Below are positions 1-7,697 of a DNA stretch of 30,756 nucleotides, one piece after another. How positions within the stretch are numbered: position 1 is the first letter of the stretch; each line of letters opens with the position of its first letter. The notes below the pieces were generated by a model. The model did no database searches and was not told the DNA's origin. It saw only the letters and a list, made by a program, of their open reading frames with translations. A program made the position numbers and the translations under genes. Source of the stretch: a virus; IMG/VR virus record IMGVR_UViG_3300022591_000047, positions 1 to 30,756 of that record; one strand, 5' to 3'.

Positions 1-520
1 ATTTAATTTAGCTAGCGGTAAAGCATATCAAATTAATGGTACAACAGTTATCAGTAGTACATCATTAGGCCCAACGATTGCAAGTGCGCCGTCATTAACC
101 TCCGTTGGTAATTTGTTAAGTTTACAAGCTGGTAATATTAATATTAGTACTAATAATGTTATTAGTTTTATTAATGCTGGTATTACTAACGGTGATATAG
201 TGTTGACACCAAAGGGCTCTGGCAATGTTAGCGTATCTGGTAGAAAAATTACAAACTTAGCATCACCATCGGATAATGCAGATGCTGTTCCACTAGCCAC
301 ATTAAATGCAACAGTCCGTTCAATATCATTGGCATTTAGCGCAGATACTACTGGTCTAACAAATTTACAAATTGCATCAAATATCTTAGCAGTTGTATAC
401 CCGGTGTTAGAGCACGATGCCGGAACAATTTGCAGAATGTGGTGTACTAGCGGATTAAGCCACTCTGTTAAACAGTTTCAAATACTTAACGGTGTGTGGA
501 CATACATCGCAGACCTATAA
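1..520 (+). CDS. Tail-fibre-like virion protein, C-terminal part (5' truncated by window)
   Basis: The reading frame is open from base 2 with no stop, so the protein begins outside the window; about 172 C-terminal residues are present. The visible part is rich in Asn, Ser, Thr, Gly and Ile. It contains a phrase typical of phage fibre repeats, GSGNVSVSGRKITNLASP followed by DNADAVPLATLNA, in which a Gly-rich beta turn leads to a DAV motif. The last 80 residues (from about FSADTTGLTN) look like a small beta-rich tip domain with two cysteines. It lies directly upstream of another fibre-like gene, which supports a virion role. No enzymatic motif is visible. The fibre assignment is inference from composition, repeat style and context. 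Confidence 0.65.
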   Translation, partial: FNLASGKAYQINGTTVISSTSLGPTIASAPSLTSVGNLLSLQAGNINISTNNVISFINAGITNGDIVLTPKGSGNVSVSGRKITNLASPSDNADAVPLATLNATVRSISLAFSADTTGLTNLQIASNILAVVYPVLEHDAGTICRMWCTSGLSHSVKQFQILNGVWTYIADL

Positions 521-539
521 TGCAAACGGGTAAAACAGC

Positions 540-546
540 ATAAATA
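540..546 (+). promoter_or_regulatory. T4-type late promoter (ATAAATA)
   Basis: The heptamer ATAAATA lies in the 48-base gap between two virion genes, 23 bases before the ATG at 569. T4-like phages use TATAAATA or NATAAATA as the only core element of late promoters, read by the gp55 sigma factor. A Shine-Dalgarno-like AAGGAA lies between it and the start codon. Position and match are seen directly; use in vivo is inferred. Confidence 0.6.
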
Positions 547-568
547 CAATGGATAAGGAATAAACGAG

Positions 569-2056
569 ATGTCATATACTATTAATAGATTTAACGGAGC
601 GCAAGTTGCTGTTGTTGCCGACGGAACGGTTGACAGCACACTTGACATTAAAATCATTGGTAAAAACTACGCAGGTTACGGTGAAATTCAGAACGAAAAC
701 TTGGTTTTTATGCTGGAAAATTTTGCCAATACTACACAACCACCAAAGCCTATTAGCGGCCAAGTTTGGTATGACAGCGGCAATAAAAAGTTAAAATTCT
801 ATGACGGTGTAAAATTCCGTACAGCAGGCGGTGCAGAAGTTGGTTCAACAGATCAACGTCCTACTACTCCGTCACTTGGAGACTTCTGGTTTAATACTGA
901 TACTAAGCAATTATTTGCTTATAACGGAGCAAGCTATACATTAGTTGGTCCTCAAGCAGTTCAAGGCGCACAGACTACTGAAATGGTATCTCGTAGCGTA
1001 ACTGATGCTGGCGGGTTAACTCATCCAATCATTGAAGCACAAATTAACGGTGCTACTATCTACATTATTAGCCAGGATGCAACATTCCAGTTAGATAATA
1101 CAATTAATGCTATTACAGGATTTACTAAAATTCATCCTGGTATTACAATGGCATATACTCAGCTTGAAGGTGATACAACTTTAGGTGTTAGTCAAGGTGC
1201 ATTTAGATTCTTTGGTAGTGCAACTAACGCTGAAAAATTAGGTGGTATTGATGCAACTAGTTTTGTTCGATCAGATGTAACTCCATCCTTTACTACTCAA
1301 GCTAACTTTGCTGACGTTGGTTATACAGTTGGTTTGCCAACTAAGAAATTATATGTGTTTGTTGACGGCAACGGTGTTCCAACAATTCAAGCAAACTATG
1401 ATACATTATTATTCCAGACAAAAACTGGCGGTACTAATACACCATTAAAGTTAGTTGGCCCTGATATATTACCAGGTACAAATAATGCAACTGATATTGG
1501 CTCGGCTGGTGTTAAATTTAAAACAATGTATGCCGCCGTATTTAACGGTGTTGCAACTCAAGCAGATACTGTTACTGTAGCAGGTATTGCTCGTTCTGCT
1601 AGTACAGCAATGTCAGCGAATACTGTAGCAATCCGTGACGCTAATCAAGATTTATATGCACGTTATTTCCAAGGTACTGCAACATCAGCACAATACGCTG
1701 ACTTGGCAGAAAAATATCTTGCAGATGATGAGTATGAAGTTGGTACAGTAGTATCAGTAGGCGGTGAAAAAGAAGTTACTGCAACAACCTACGGTGATCG
1801 TGCATTGGGTGTAGTATCTGCTAATCCAGCATTTATGATGAACAAAGATCTTGTTGGTGGAACATATATTGCATTGAAAGGTCGTGTACCAGTAAAAGTA
1901 CAAGGTCCAGTTAACAAGGGCGATGAATTATGCCCAGGCGATGGCGGAGTTGCAATAGTTGATACCTCAGCAGAATCAGAAGGTAAAACATTTGCTATTG
2001 CTCTTGAATCAAGCGATGATGCTGGCACAAAACTAATTGAAGCAGTAGTATTATAA
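569..2056 (+). CDS. Tail-fibre-like virion protein
   Basis: This 495-residue protein starts at an ATG preceded by AAGGAA and follows a late promoter. The N-terminal 130 residues contain YTINRFNG, then two related blocks, GQVWYDSGNKKLKFYDG and LGDFWFNTDTKQLFAYNG, an internal repeat of the kind found in fibre and adhesin-like virion proteins of marine T4-like phages. Near residues 372-392 there is a YADLAEKYLADDEYEVGTVV segment, followed by GDRALGVVS; this C-terminal module is common at the ends of phage tail fibres. No signal peptide or membrane segment is present. The role in host attachment is inferred from these features and from its place among virion genes; no receptor can be deduced. Confidence 0.7.
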   Translation: MSYTINRFNGAQVAVVADGTVDSTLDIKIIGKNYAGYGEIQNENLVFMLENFANTTQPPKPISGQVWYDSGNKKLKFYDGVKFRTAGGAEVGSTDQRPTTPSLGDFWFNTDTKQLFAYNGASYTLVGPQAVQGAQTTEMVSRSVTDAGGLTHPIIEAQINGATIYIISQDATFQLDNTINAITGFTKIHPGITMAYTQLEGDTTLGVSQGAFRFFGSATNAEKLGGIDATSFVRSDVTPSFTTQANFADVGYTVGLPTKKLYVFVDGNGVPTIQANYDTLLFQTKTGGTNTPLKLVGPDILPGTNNATDIGSAGVKFKTMYAAVFNGVATQADTVTVAGIARSASTAMSANTVAIRDANQDLYARYFQGTATSAQYADLAEKYLADDEYEVGTVVSVGGEKEVTATTYGDRALGVVSANPAFMMNKDLVGGTYIALKGRVPVKVQGPVNKGDELCPGDGGVAIVDTSAESEGKTFAIALESSDDAGTKLIEAVVL

Positions 2057-2067
2057 TAGGATAACCC

Positions 2068-2973
2068 ATGGCAGCATTAATTCAAGCAACAGACTATAAC
2101 ACGTTGCAATCAAAAGTTGCTTTGATTTTAGGAGCAGGTAGTGCTGACTACGGCTATGGTCAAACAGTTTCTAGTGCGCCAGTTGTGCAGGCGGTATCAA
2201 TTAGTTCACCTCAGTGGGTTAACTTACGTAACGATTTATTAAAAGCTCGTCAACATCAAACTGGTACAGATTTAAGTTCGGTTATTACATATCCGGGAGT
2301 GGGGGTGCTTATTACACAAGCCGATTTTAATGCCGCCACTACGTTAGCTAATGATATGGTTACTAATCGTCTAGTAAGACCACCAGATAATCAAGTTACA
2401 GTTGCAAATTTAATAACTCCGGCAGTGCGTACAAATCCTTGGAACGGCCAAATAAATCAAATTGTAACAGTGAATTTCGCTAGCGCAAATGATATCAGAT
2501 ATTTCTTTAATACAGGAAGTACTATACAATTTAGTGCGTCAATTGCTAACTATACCGGAACAGGATCAGATAAAGGCCCTACTTGGTATGCAATGTTAAA
2601 TGGTATGGGAATAATTAGTTTTGGTCAAAGTGATACTACTTGTAGCGGCTCTGGTACTAACTCGGCAATTGGTTATGCACAGTTATCATCAACATACCAG
2701 CAAATATTTCAAAAGCCAGCTCCAGCTGGAACTTATGCATCAAACGATTATTTTATCTATGCTAAATTAAATTCAGCAACACAAATTGAATTTAAAATTT
2801 CATTCCAGGATAATGCAACATTTACTAATACTACAATTTATCCAGGTGGATATGGCCCGTACGGTGTTGACGAGGATGTTAACGGAACATTAACAAGTAA
2901 TGTACAAATGAGATATGCTACTGGTTCAAACGTTGCAGTTGCCGCCCCAACCGGCAATTCAACAGGTATTTAA
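2068..2973 (+). CDS. Virion-like protein, paralogue A of a tandem pair
   Basis: A 301-residue protein starting 11 bases after the previous stop, with AGGA just upstream of the ATG. It shares a clear architecture with the next gene: ATDYNTLQSKVALILG at the start, QWVNLRNDLLKARQHQTG near residues 50-67, VTNRLVRPPDNQV in the middle, and TGSDKGPTWYAMLNGMG further on. I recognise no enzyme motif. Thr/Ser/Asn-rich beta composition and position downstream of fibre genes point to a virion component, possibly a baseplate or fibre-associated protein. It ends about where the paralogue's Ig-like extension begins, so it is the short form of the pair. Confidence 0.6.
   Translation: MAALIQATDYNTLQSKVALILGAGSADYGYGQTVSSAPVVQAVSISSPQWVNLRNDLLKARQHQTGTDLSSVITYPGVGVLITQADFNAATTLANDMVTNRLVRPPDNQVTVANLITPAVRTNPWNGQINQIVTVNFASANDIRYFFNTGSTIQFSASIANYTGTGSDKGPTWYAMLNGMGIISFGQSDTTCSGSGTNSAIGYAQLSSTYQQIFQKPAPAGTYASNDYFIYAKLNSATQIEFKISFQDNATFTNTTIYPGGYGPYGVDEDVNGTLTSNVQMRYATGSNVAVAAPTGNSTGI
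2227..2264 (+). repeat. 38-bp direct repeat, copy 1 (paralogue A)
   Basis: This stretch and 3126-3163 differ at one base. Both encode the conserved RNDLLKARQHQTG segment of the two tandem virion-like genes. DNA identity here is higher than in flanking codons, consistent with recent duplication or gene conversion between neighbours. Confidence 0.75.
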
Positions 2974-2984
2974 TTTTATAAATT

Positions 2985-4139
2985 ATGGCAACAAAAGTAT
3001 CCGCCACCAGCTATAATTCAATTCAGACTCAAGTAGCCGATGTATTATCAGGTTACGGTCAATCTGTTGCTAGCGGACAAGTTACACAGTCAATATCAAT
3101 TAAATCATTACCTTGGGTTAATTTGCGTAACGATTTATTAAAAGCTCGCCAACATCAAACTGGATTAGATGAAACTGCTAAAATTCCAGCAACCGGTGTC
3201 GGCGCAAAAATTACAAATACTATCTATACTGGTGCAGTTACTATGGGTAACGATATAATTACTAATCGTTATGCACAACCGCCAGATAGTCAAGTTAGCG
3301 TGTCGAACGTAGCAACTAGCCCTGCCGCTAATGGATGGAATGGAACAATTAATCATACTGTAGTTTTAGATTTTCCAAACTCATCTGCAGCCGCTGCCTT
3401 TTTTAATTCTGGTAGCACTATAGATATTAGTGCAGGTATTAGCGGATATCCGGGGTCTGGATCAGATAAAAGTCCTACCTGGTATGCAATGTTTACTGGT
3501 ATGGGAACAATTCGAATGAATTATAACTCAACAGTTTGCACAGGTTCTGGTACAGGATCGGCAATTGGTTATCGCCAACTTACTGGTTCTTATCAACAGA
3601 TATTTAGAAAAGATGCTCCATCAGGAAATTATTCAAGTAATATATATCTTGTGTATGCACAAGCTAATTCAGCAACACAGTTACAATTCTTAATTCAATT
3701 GCAAGATAATGCAACAGGCGGACAAGATGAACCGGTTGACGGAGCATTATACAGTTATGTTAAAGCACGTTATTCATACGGTTCAAATGTGCAAGTTACT
3801 GCTCCTACAGCAAGTACAAATTCAGTCGATAGTGCATGGACAACATTAACCAGTTTACCGTTGCTCGATATTAACCCAGATTTAATTGCCGCTGGTATCC
3901 AGCAATATATAGAAGTGCAATTTACTGCTATCGGTGGCATTGCTCCTATTACTTGGAGTGGTGGCGCACCTCCAGGATTTACATTTAGAAGTGATGGCTT
4001 GTTATACGGATCGAGTCCGGGTGTAGGACAAACTACTCCAGCAGTTAGCGGATCGTATAACGTCACAGCTACTGATTCTCGAGGTTATCAGATTACCCAA
4101 ACTATCAGTTATAACTTCGGCCCAAGCCCAGGTTATTAA
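2985..4139 (+). CDS. Virion-like protein, paralogue B with C-terminal Ig-like domain
   Basis: A 384-residue paralogue of the preceding gene: residues 1-280 repeat its layout (NSIQTQVADVLSGYGQSV, PWVNLRNDLLKARQHQTG, ITNRYAQPPDSQV, SGSDKSPTWYAMFTGMG). The last roughly 90 residues are extra and read as a putative Ig / cadherin-like fold of the He_PIG type: VQFTAIGGIAPITWSGG, PPGFTF, GLLYG, and SGSYNVTATDSRG. Such domains on phage virions often bind surface carbohydrates weakly. The ATG has no good Shine-Dalgarno sequence (TTTTATAAATT precedes it), so translation may depend on coupling to the upstream gene. Virion location is inferred. Confidence 0.62.
   Translation: MATKVSATSYNSIQTQVADVLSGYGQSVASGQVTQSISIKSLPWVNLRNDLLKARQHQTGLDETAKIPATGVGAKITNTIYTGAVTMGNDIITNRYAQPPDSQVSVSNVATSPAANGWNGTINHTVVLDFPNSSAAAAFFNSGSTIDISAGISGYPGSGSDKSPTWYAMFTGMGTIRMNYNSTVCTGSGTGSAIGYRQLTGSYQQIFRKDAPSGNYSSNIYLVYAQANSATQLQFLIQLQDNATGGQDEPVDGALYSYVKARYSYGSNVQVTAPTASTNSVDSAWTTLTSLPLLDINPDLIAAGIQQYIEVQFTAIGGIAPITWSGGAPPGFTFRSDGLLYGSSPGVGQTTPAVSGSYNVTATDSRGYQITQTISYNFGPSPGY
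3126..3163 (+). repeat. 38-bp direct repeat, copy 2 (paralogue B)
   Basis: Second copy of the near-identical 38-bp segment, 899 bases downstream of the first and in the same reading frame of the paralogous gene. Recombination between the two copies would fuse the genes into one chimera. Confidence 0.75.
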
Positions 4140-4164
4140 AATATTTTCCACCCCCTGAAATTTA

Positions 4165-4195
4165 GATAATTACTGTAGTTACTACAAGGATTATC
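4165..4195 (+). promoter_or_regulatory. RNA hairpin abutting a start codon
   Basis: GATAAT pairs with ATTATC at the outside and TGTAG pairs with CTACA around a TTA loop, with a 3/3 internal loop between them. The AAGGA ribosome-binding sequence (4186-4190) lies in the 3' arm and the ATG follows one base after the hairpin, so the structure could reduce initiation at the 116-residue gene. Pairing is seen in the sequence; function is inferred. Confidence 0.4.
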
Positions 4196-4196
4196 T

Positions 4197-4547
4197 ATGG
4201 ATGAGCGGGTTGAAAAGGCATTTGAAATTGCCAATTATATGTCTACATTGTCTAATCAAAGACGTGTGGCATTAGAAGAATTAGAACAAAAATTAGTACA
4301 CTATACTAATGGCGGCACTTTCAAAATTACGCCTACCCTAATTAACTTTACCAAAACAGTTTTGGATTTAGGTCATGACAGTGACATGGCATTTATTGAT
4401 GAAAATAATTTGCCAATCCTTATTAACGATGTACAAAAATTCTTTGACACGATTGTTGAAATTTATTTCCAAGCAGTAAATGAATATGCATCTAAGTATG
4501 CTGAAATTAAATCTAAACGTAAAGTAGAGGATATAGTTAAACTATGA
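4197..4547 (+). CDS. Hypothetical protein, 116 aa, helical
   Basis: A small, charged, mainly helical protein beginning MDERVEKAFEIANYM and ending KRKVEDIVKL. No signal peptide, membrane segment or catalytic motif is visible. It opens the operon that carries the glycosyltransferase-like genes; its stop codon overlaps the next start as ATGA (4544-4547), which suggests coupled translation. An upstream hairpin covers its ribosome-binding site. I do not recognise the family with confidence; similar short proteins occur next to fibre genes in marine T4-like phages. A role as a chaperone or assembly helper for a fibre would be a guess. Confidence 0.6.
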   Translation: MDERVEKAFEIANYMSTLSNQRRVALEELEQKLVHYTNGGTFKITPTLINFTKTVLDLGHDSDMAFIDENNLPILINDVQKFFDTIVEIYFQAVNEYASKYAEIKSKRKVEDIVKL

Positions 4548-5389
4548 CCCGTGGCGGATTAATATTTGCTCAAAATAACGGCACAGTTGATTACATAAAA
4601 CTTGCTGTATTTGCCGCCGCACGAGTGGATGAGTTTCTTGGTATTCCTGTAACATTAGTCACTGATAATCTTGACTGGCTAGAAAAGAATTATCCCAATC
4701 ACAAGTTTGATCATGTTATTGAAGTTAAGAATGAACAAGCACGGTATAAAAAGTTTTACGACGGTAGTTTAGCATCTAAGCAATTAATGTGGAAGAACAC
4801 AACTCGCAGTCAAGTGTATGACCTTAGTCCTTACGATACTACACTAGTTATTGACAGTGATTATATTCTTAATAGCGATATTTTGTTATCTGCTTTTGAT
4901 AATGATTATGACTTGCAACTATACAAGAAAAGTTTTGATCTAGCAGGTTGGAGAGATACTAGTAGCTTTACACGTATTAATCAATATTCAATTCCTTTTT
5001 ATTGGGCTACAACTTTTGTATTCCGTAAGAATTCTGTTATGGAAGCGTTCTTTACTTTGATCACACATATTAAAGATAATTGGGATTACTATAGAGTTTT
5101 ATACAATATGGATAGTAATTTATATCGTAACGACTACGCATTTAGTATTGCGATACATTTAATGAATGGAAAGACTGATGGTAATTTTGCTGTTGAACTT
5201 CCAGGTACAATGACCTATATAACTGACAGAGATTTAATGCTAGATATGAAAGATACCAGTATGAATTTTCTTGTAGAAAAGAAAAATCATTTAGGCGAAT
5301 ATTTTGCTGTTAAAACCCAAGATATTGATGTACATGTTATGAACAAATATAGTCTAACACGTTTTATAGACGGAGGTTCAGGTGTCTAA
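4544..5389 (+). CDS. GT-A-type glycosyltransferase-like protein (pair 1, copy a)
   Basis: A 281-residue protein starting GGLIFAQNNGTVDYIKLAVF and carrying a D-x-D-like motif, LVIDSDYI, at residues 102-109, after a predicted Rossmann-like half. This layout fits GT-A nucleotide-sugar transferases of the GT8 kind, in which the acidic pair binds a metal and the sugar nucleotide. It is paralogous to the next gene (FAQN.TVDY at the start, YDTT.VIDSDYI against YDETIVLDGDML). It overlaps its neighbours at both ends. Substrate is unknown; virion proteins or host surface glycans are possible acceptors. Donor specificity cannot be read from the sequence. Confidence 0.6.
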   Translation: MTRGGLIFAQNNGTVDYIKLAVFAAARVDEFLGIPVTLVTDNLDWLEKNYPNHKFDHVIEVKNEQARYKKFYDGSLASKQLMWKNTTRSQVYDLSPYDTTLVIDSDYILNSDILLSAFDNDYDLQLYKKSFDLAGWRDTSSFTRINQYSIPFYWATTFVFRKNSVMEAFFTLITHIKDNWDYYRVLYNMDSNLYRNDYAFSIAIHLMNGKTDGNFAVELPGTMTYITDRDLMLDMKDTSMNFLVEKKNHLGEYFAVKTQDIDVHVMNKYSLTRFIDGGSGV

Positions 5390-6224
5390 AGGGTTCCTTG
5401 TATTTGCACAAAATACTGACACAGTGGATTATGTGCGCCAAGCATACGCATTGGCTTTAAGCATTAAGACAAGTCAGCATACAGTTAAGGACATTAGTCT
5501 AGTGACTAATAGCCCAGTACCAGAAGAGTATAAAAGTGTGTTTGACCAGATTATTCCAATTCCGTGGTGGGAAGAAGCTAGCACAAGTTTACAAGCAGAG
5601 CATCGCTGGAAGTTGTATCACTCAACACCATATGATGAAACTATTGTGCTTGATGGTGATATGCTGTTCTTAGATGATATTAGCGATTGGTGGGAGTATC
5701 TATCCAATCATGAGATTAAGTTTTGCTCACGAGTGTTAAACTATAAGGGTCAGGCAATTGGTCCTGATCCATATCATCGTAAGGCGTTTATTGCTAACAA
5801 TTTGCCTAACCCGTATTACGCATTACACTATTTTAAAAAGACAGATAAAGTATTAGCATTTTACAAAGCACTTGAGTTTGTTATCAACAACTGGGAATTG
5901 TGCTATGGTAAATTTGCACCTAAAGAATATCAAAATTGGGTTAGCATGGATTTAAGTTCTGCTATTGCTATTGACATTGTAGGCTTACATGGTGATGCTA
6001 TTGATGCAGGATGCCCGTTAGAGTTTGTACATATGAAAGCACCATTGCAAGGTTGGACGCCTATTCCGTCAAGCTGGCAAGAAGCTGTACCTGTACACTA
6101 TAACAAGAATAAAGAATTACTAGTGGGCAATATTAAACAACCAAAGTTATTTCATTATGTAGAAAAAAATTTCCTAACTGACACATTGTTAGCAAAATTG
6201 GAGGCCGCATGTACGATGAATTAA
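5382..6224 (+). CDS. GT-A-type glycosyltransferase-like protein (pair 1, copy b)
   Basis: A 280-residue protein with GTG start; GGAGG lies 5 bases upstream, inside the previous gene, and the two genes overlap by 8 bases. It begins KGFLVFAQNTDTVDYVRQAY and has VLDGDMLFLDD at residues 89-99, the D-x-D motif expected of a GT-A enzyme. A Trp-rich centre (PIPWWEEAS, SDWWEYL) and a late His (LEFVHMKAPLQGW) resemble GT8-like proteins, where a distal His completes the metal site. It is the tandem paralogue of the preceding gene. Activity and substrate are inferred from motifs only. Confidence 0.62.
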   Translation: MSKGFLVFAQNTDTVDYVRQAYALALSIKTSQHTVKDISLVTNSPVPEEYKSVFDQIIPIPWWEEASTSLQAEHRWKLYHSTPYDETIVLDGDMLFLDDISDWWEYLSNHEIKFCSRVLNYKGQAIGPDPYHRKAFIANNLPNPYYALHYFKKTDKVLAFYKALEFVINNWELCYGKFAPKEYQNWVSMDLSSAIAIDIVGLHGDAIDAGCPLEFVHMKAPLQGWTPIPSSWQEAVPVHYNKNKELLVGNIKQPKLFHYVEKNFLTDTLLAKLEAACTMN

Positions 6225-6808
6225 CTGACGAGCAAATAGAGGCAATGTCTTACAAACAACCTCCTGTACAATATTTTGCTTGCTATGATAAAAAAACAGG
6301 AGAGATTAGTGCAATTACTAACGCATATAATCCGTCGTATCCTAATCAACTTGAAATAGATGCGGCAACTGCACATCCGTTTCTTAGCGGCGAAATGAAC
6401 TTTGTTGACTATGTAGTAACCTACGGTAAGAACAAAGATAAAAAACTTGAGCTGATGCTTGTACCCAAAGTAGACTATATGCATAGTTTACAAAACAAAA
6501 TTTATGAACAAGTAGAAAATACTACCAATTTAGATACTAAAGATTTTATTGTAGAATGGACTAAAGACGGTTGGAACTTTATTCTTAATGCTACTATTGA
6601 TAATGATTTACTAAAAAATTTAGTATTTTTTATCACATATGAAACTAATGTTGATGCGCTAATCCGCACAATTACCATTGATACAGAAGATCTATATCAG
6701 CCAGTACACGTGCCATTTATTACAATACAAGAACATAACATTGATAATTTAGCAGTATCTACTAAATCAGTATTTGGTTCCTATGGATTGAGAATTAGCC
6801 ATGATTAA
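6209..6808 (+). CDS. Hypothetical protein, 199 aa, in glycosyltransferase cassette
   Basis: Begins MYDELTDEQIEAMSYKQPPVQYFACYDKKTGEI with GGAGG 6 bases before the ATG; overlaps the preceding gene by 16 bases and the following one by 8. The protein is acidic and rich in beta-prone segments (YFACYDKKTGEISAITN, FVDYVVTYGKNKDKK, DFIVEWTKDGWNFIL). No membrane segment or catalytic motif is seen. It separates the two paralogous glycosyltransferase pairs and is translationally linked to both, so it may act with them, for example as the acceptor virion protein or an adaptor. That link is inference; I do not recognise the family. Confidence 0.6.
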   Translation: MYDELTDEQIEAMSYKQPPVQYFACYDKKTGEISAITNAYNPSYPNQLEIDAATAHPFLSGEMNFVDYVVTYGKNKDKKLELMLVPKVDYMHSLQNKIYEQVENTTNLDTKDFIVEWTKDGWNFILNATIDNDLLKNLVFFITYETNVDALIRTITIDTEDLYQPVHVPFITIQEHNIDNLAVSTKSVFGSYGLRISHD

Positions 6809-7697
6809 AATTATTGAACAAGATATCATCTTCCTTAGTTATGATGAACCAAATGCTGAAAAAAATTATGCAGACTTGCTGACTAAAGCACCGTGGGCAA
6901 AACGTGTACACGGAGTTAAAGGCAGTGATGCCGCACACAAAGCATGTGCCGCATTAAGTGAAACAGAATATTTTGTTACTGTAGATGCTGACAACATTGT
7001 TGATCCAAAGTTTCTTGAAGTTGAAATTAATTTAGATGAACTTGGACTAACACCTAATCATGTATTCAGTTGGTGCGGTAAGGTTCACGTTAATCATTTA
7101 ATGTATGGCAACGGCGGTCTTAAATTATGGACACGCGAGTTTGTTAACAATATGCGAACCCATGAAAACTCAGATCCTAACGATGTTAAGGGTCTAGTAG
7201 AGTTTTGTTTTAATGATTACTACTATCAATTCAATGAATGTTATAGTGAGAGTTTTACTAACGGTAGTCCGTTTCAAGCATGGAGAGCAGGATTCCGTGA
7301 AGGCGTAAAAATGTCATTAGAACAAGGTGCTAAAACTAAAGACATAAAATCAATTTGGTGGCAAAACTACCAACGTTTAATTGCCTGGTGTTCAGTTGGT
7401 TCTGATGTGGAGAACGGAATGTGGTCCATTCTTGGCGCACGTGAAGGATGTTACTTAACTAACTGCACTAATTGGGACTATGCTAATGTACGTGATTTTG
7501 AATATCTAACAGAACATTGGCAACGACAGCATGAAGGCAAAGATCCTGAGGATACTTCTGCACATATAAATTACTTGTTTAAAGAACTAAGAGATAAATG
7601 TCAACTTGAAATTGCTAACTTAGATCCGGCAGGTAGTAAGTTCTTTAAAGCAATATATCAAAATGCTCCAAGAAGGAATCGTCGCGCAAATGTATGA
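6801..7697 (+). CDS. GT-A-type glycosyltransferase-like protein (pair 2, copy a)
   Basis: A 298-residue protein starting MIKIIEQDIIFLSYDEPNAEKNYADL. It has the signature of a group of phage GT2-like proteins: FLSYDEPNAEKN at the N-terminus, AKRVHGVKGSDAAHKAC, then VTVDADNIVDP at residues 59-69, where DAD is the expected metal/nucleotide-sugar motif. Later segments GNGGLKLW, FQAWRAGFRE and LIAWCSVGSD are shared with the next gene. The start overlaps the previous stop. Acceptor and donor sugars are unknown; context with fibre genes suggests decoration of virion or host surface. Confidence 0.65.
   Translation: MIKIIEQDIIFLSYDEPNAEKNYADLLTKAPWAKRVHGVKGSDAAHKACAALSETEYFVTVDADNIVDPKFLEVEINLDELGLTPNHVFSWCGKVHVNHLMYGNGGLKLWTREFVNNMRTHENSDPNDVKGLVEFCFNDYYYQFNECYSESFTNGSPFQAWRAGFREGVKMSLEQGAKTKDIKSIWWQNYQRLIAWCSVGSDVENGMWSILGAREGCYLTNCTNWDYANVRDFEYLTEHWQRQHEGKDPEDTSAHINYLFKELRDKCQLEIANLDPAGSKFFKAIYQNAPRRNRRANV

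Noticed and set aside
2978-2984. Late promoter from ATAAATT before the second virion paralogue
   Set aside because: The motif ends at the start codon, so transcription from it would begin inside the gene.
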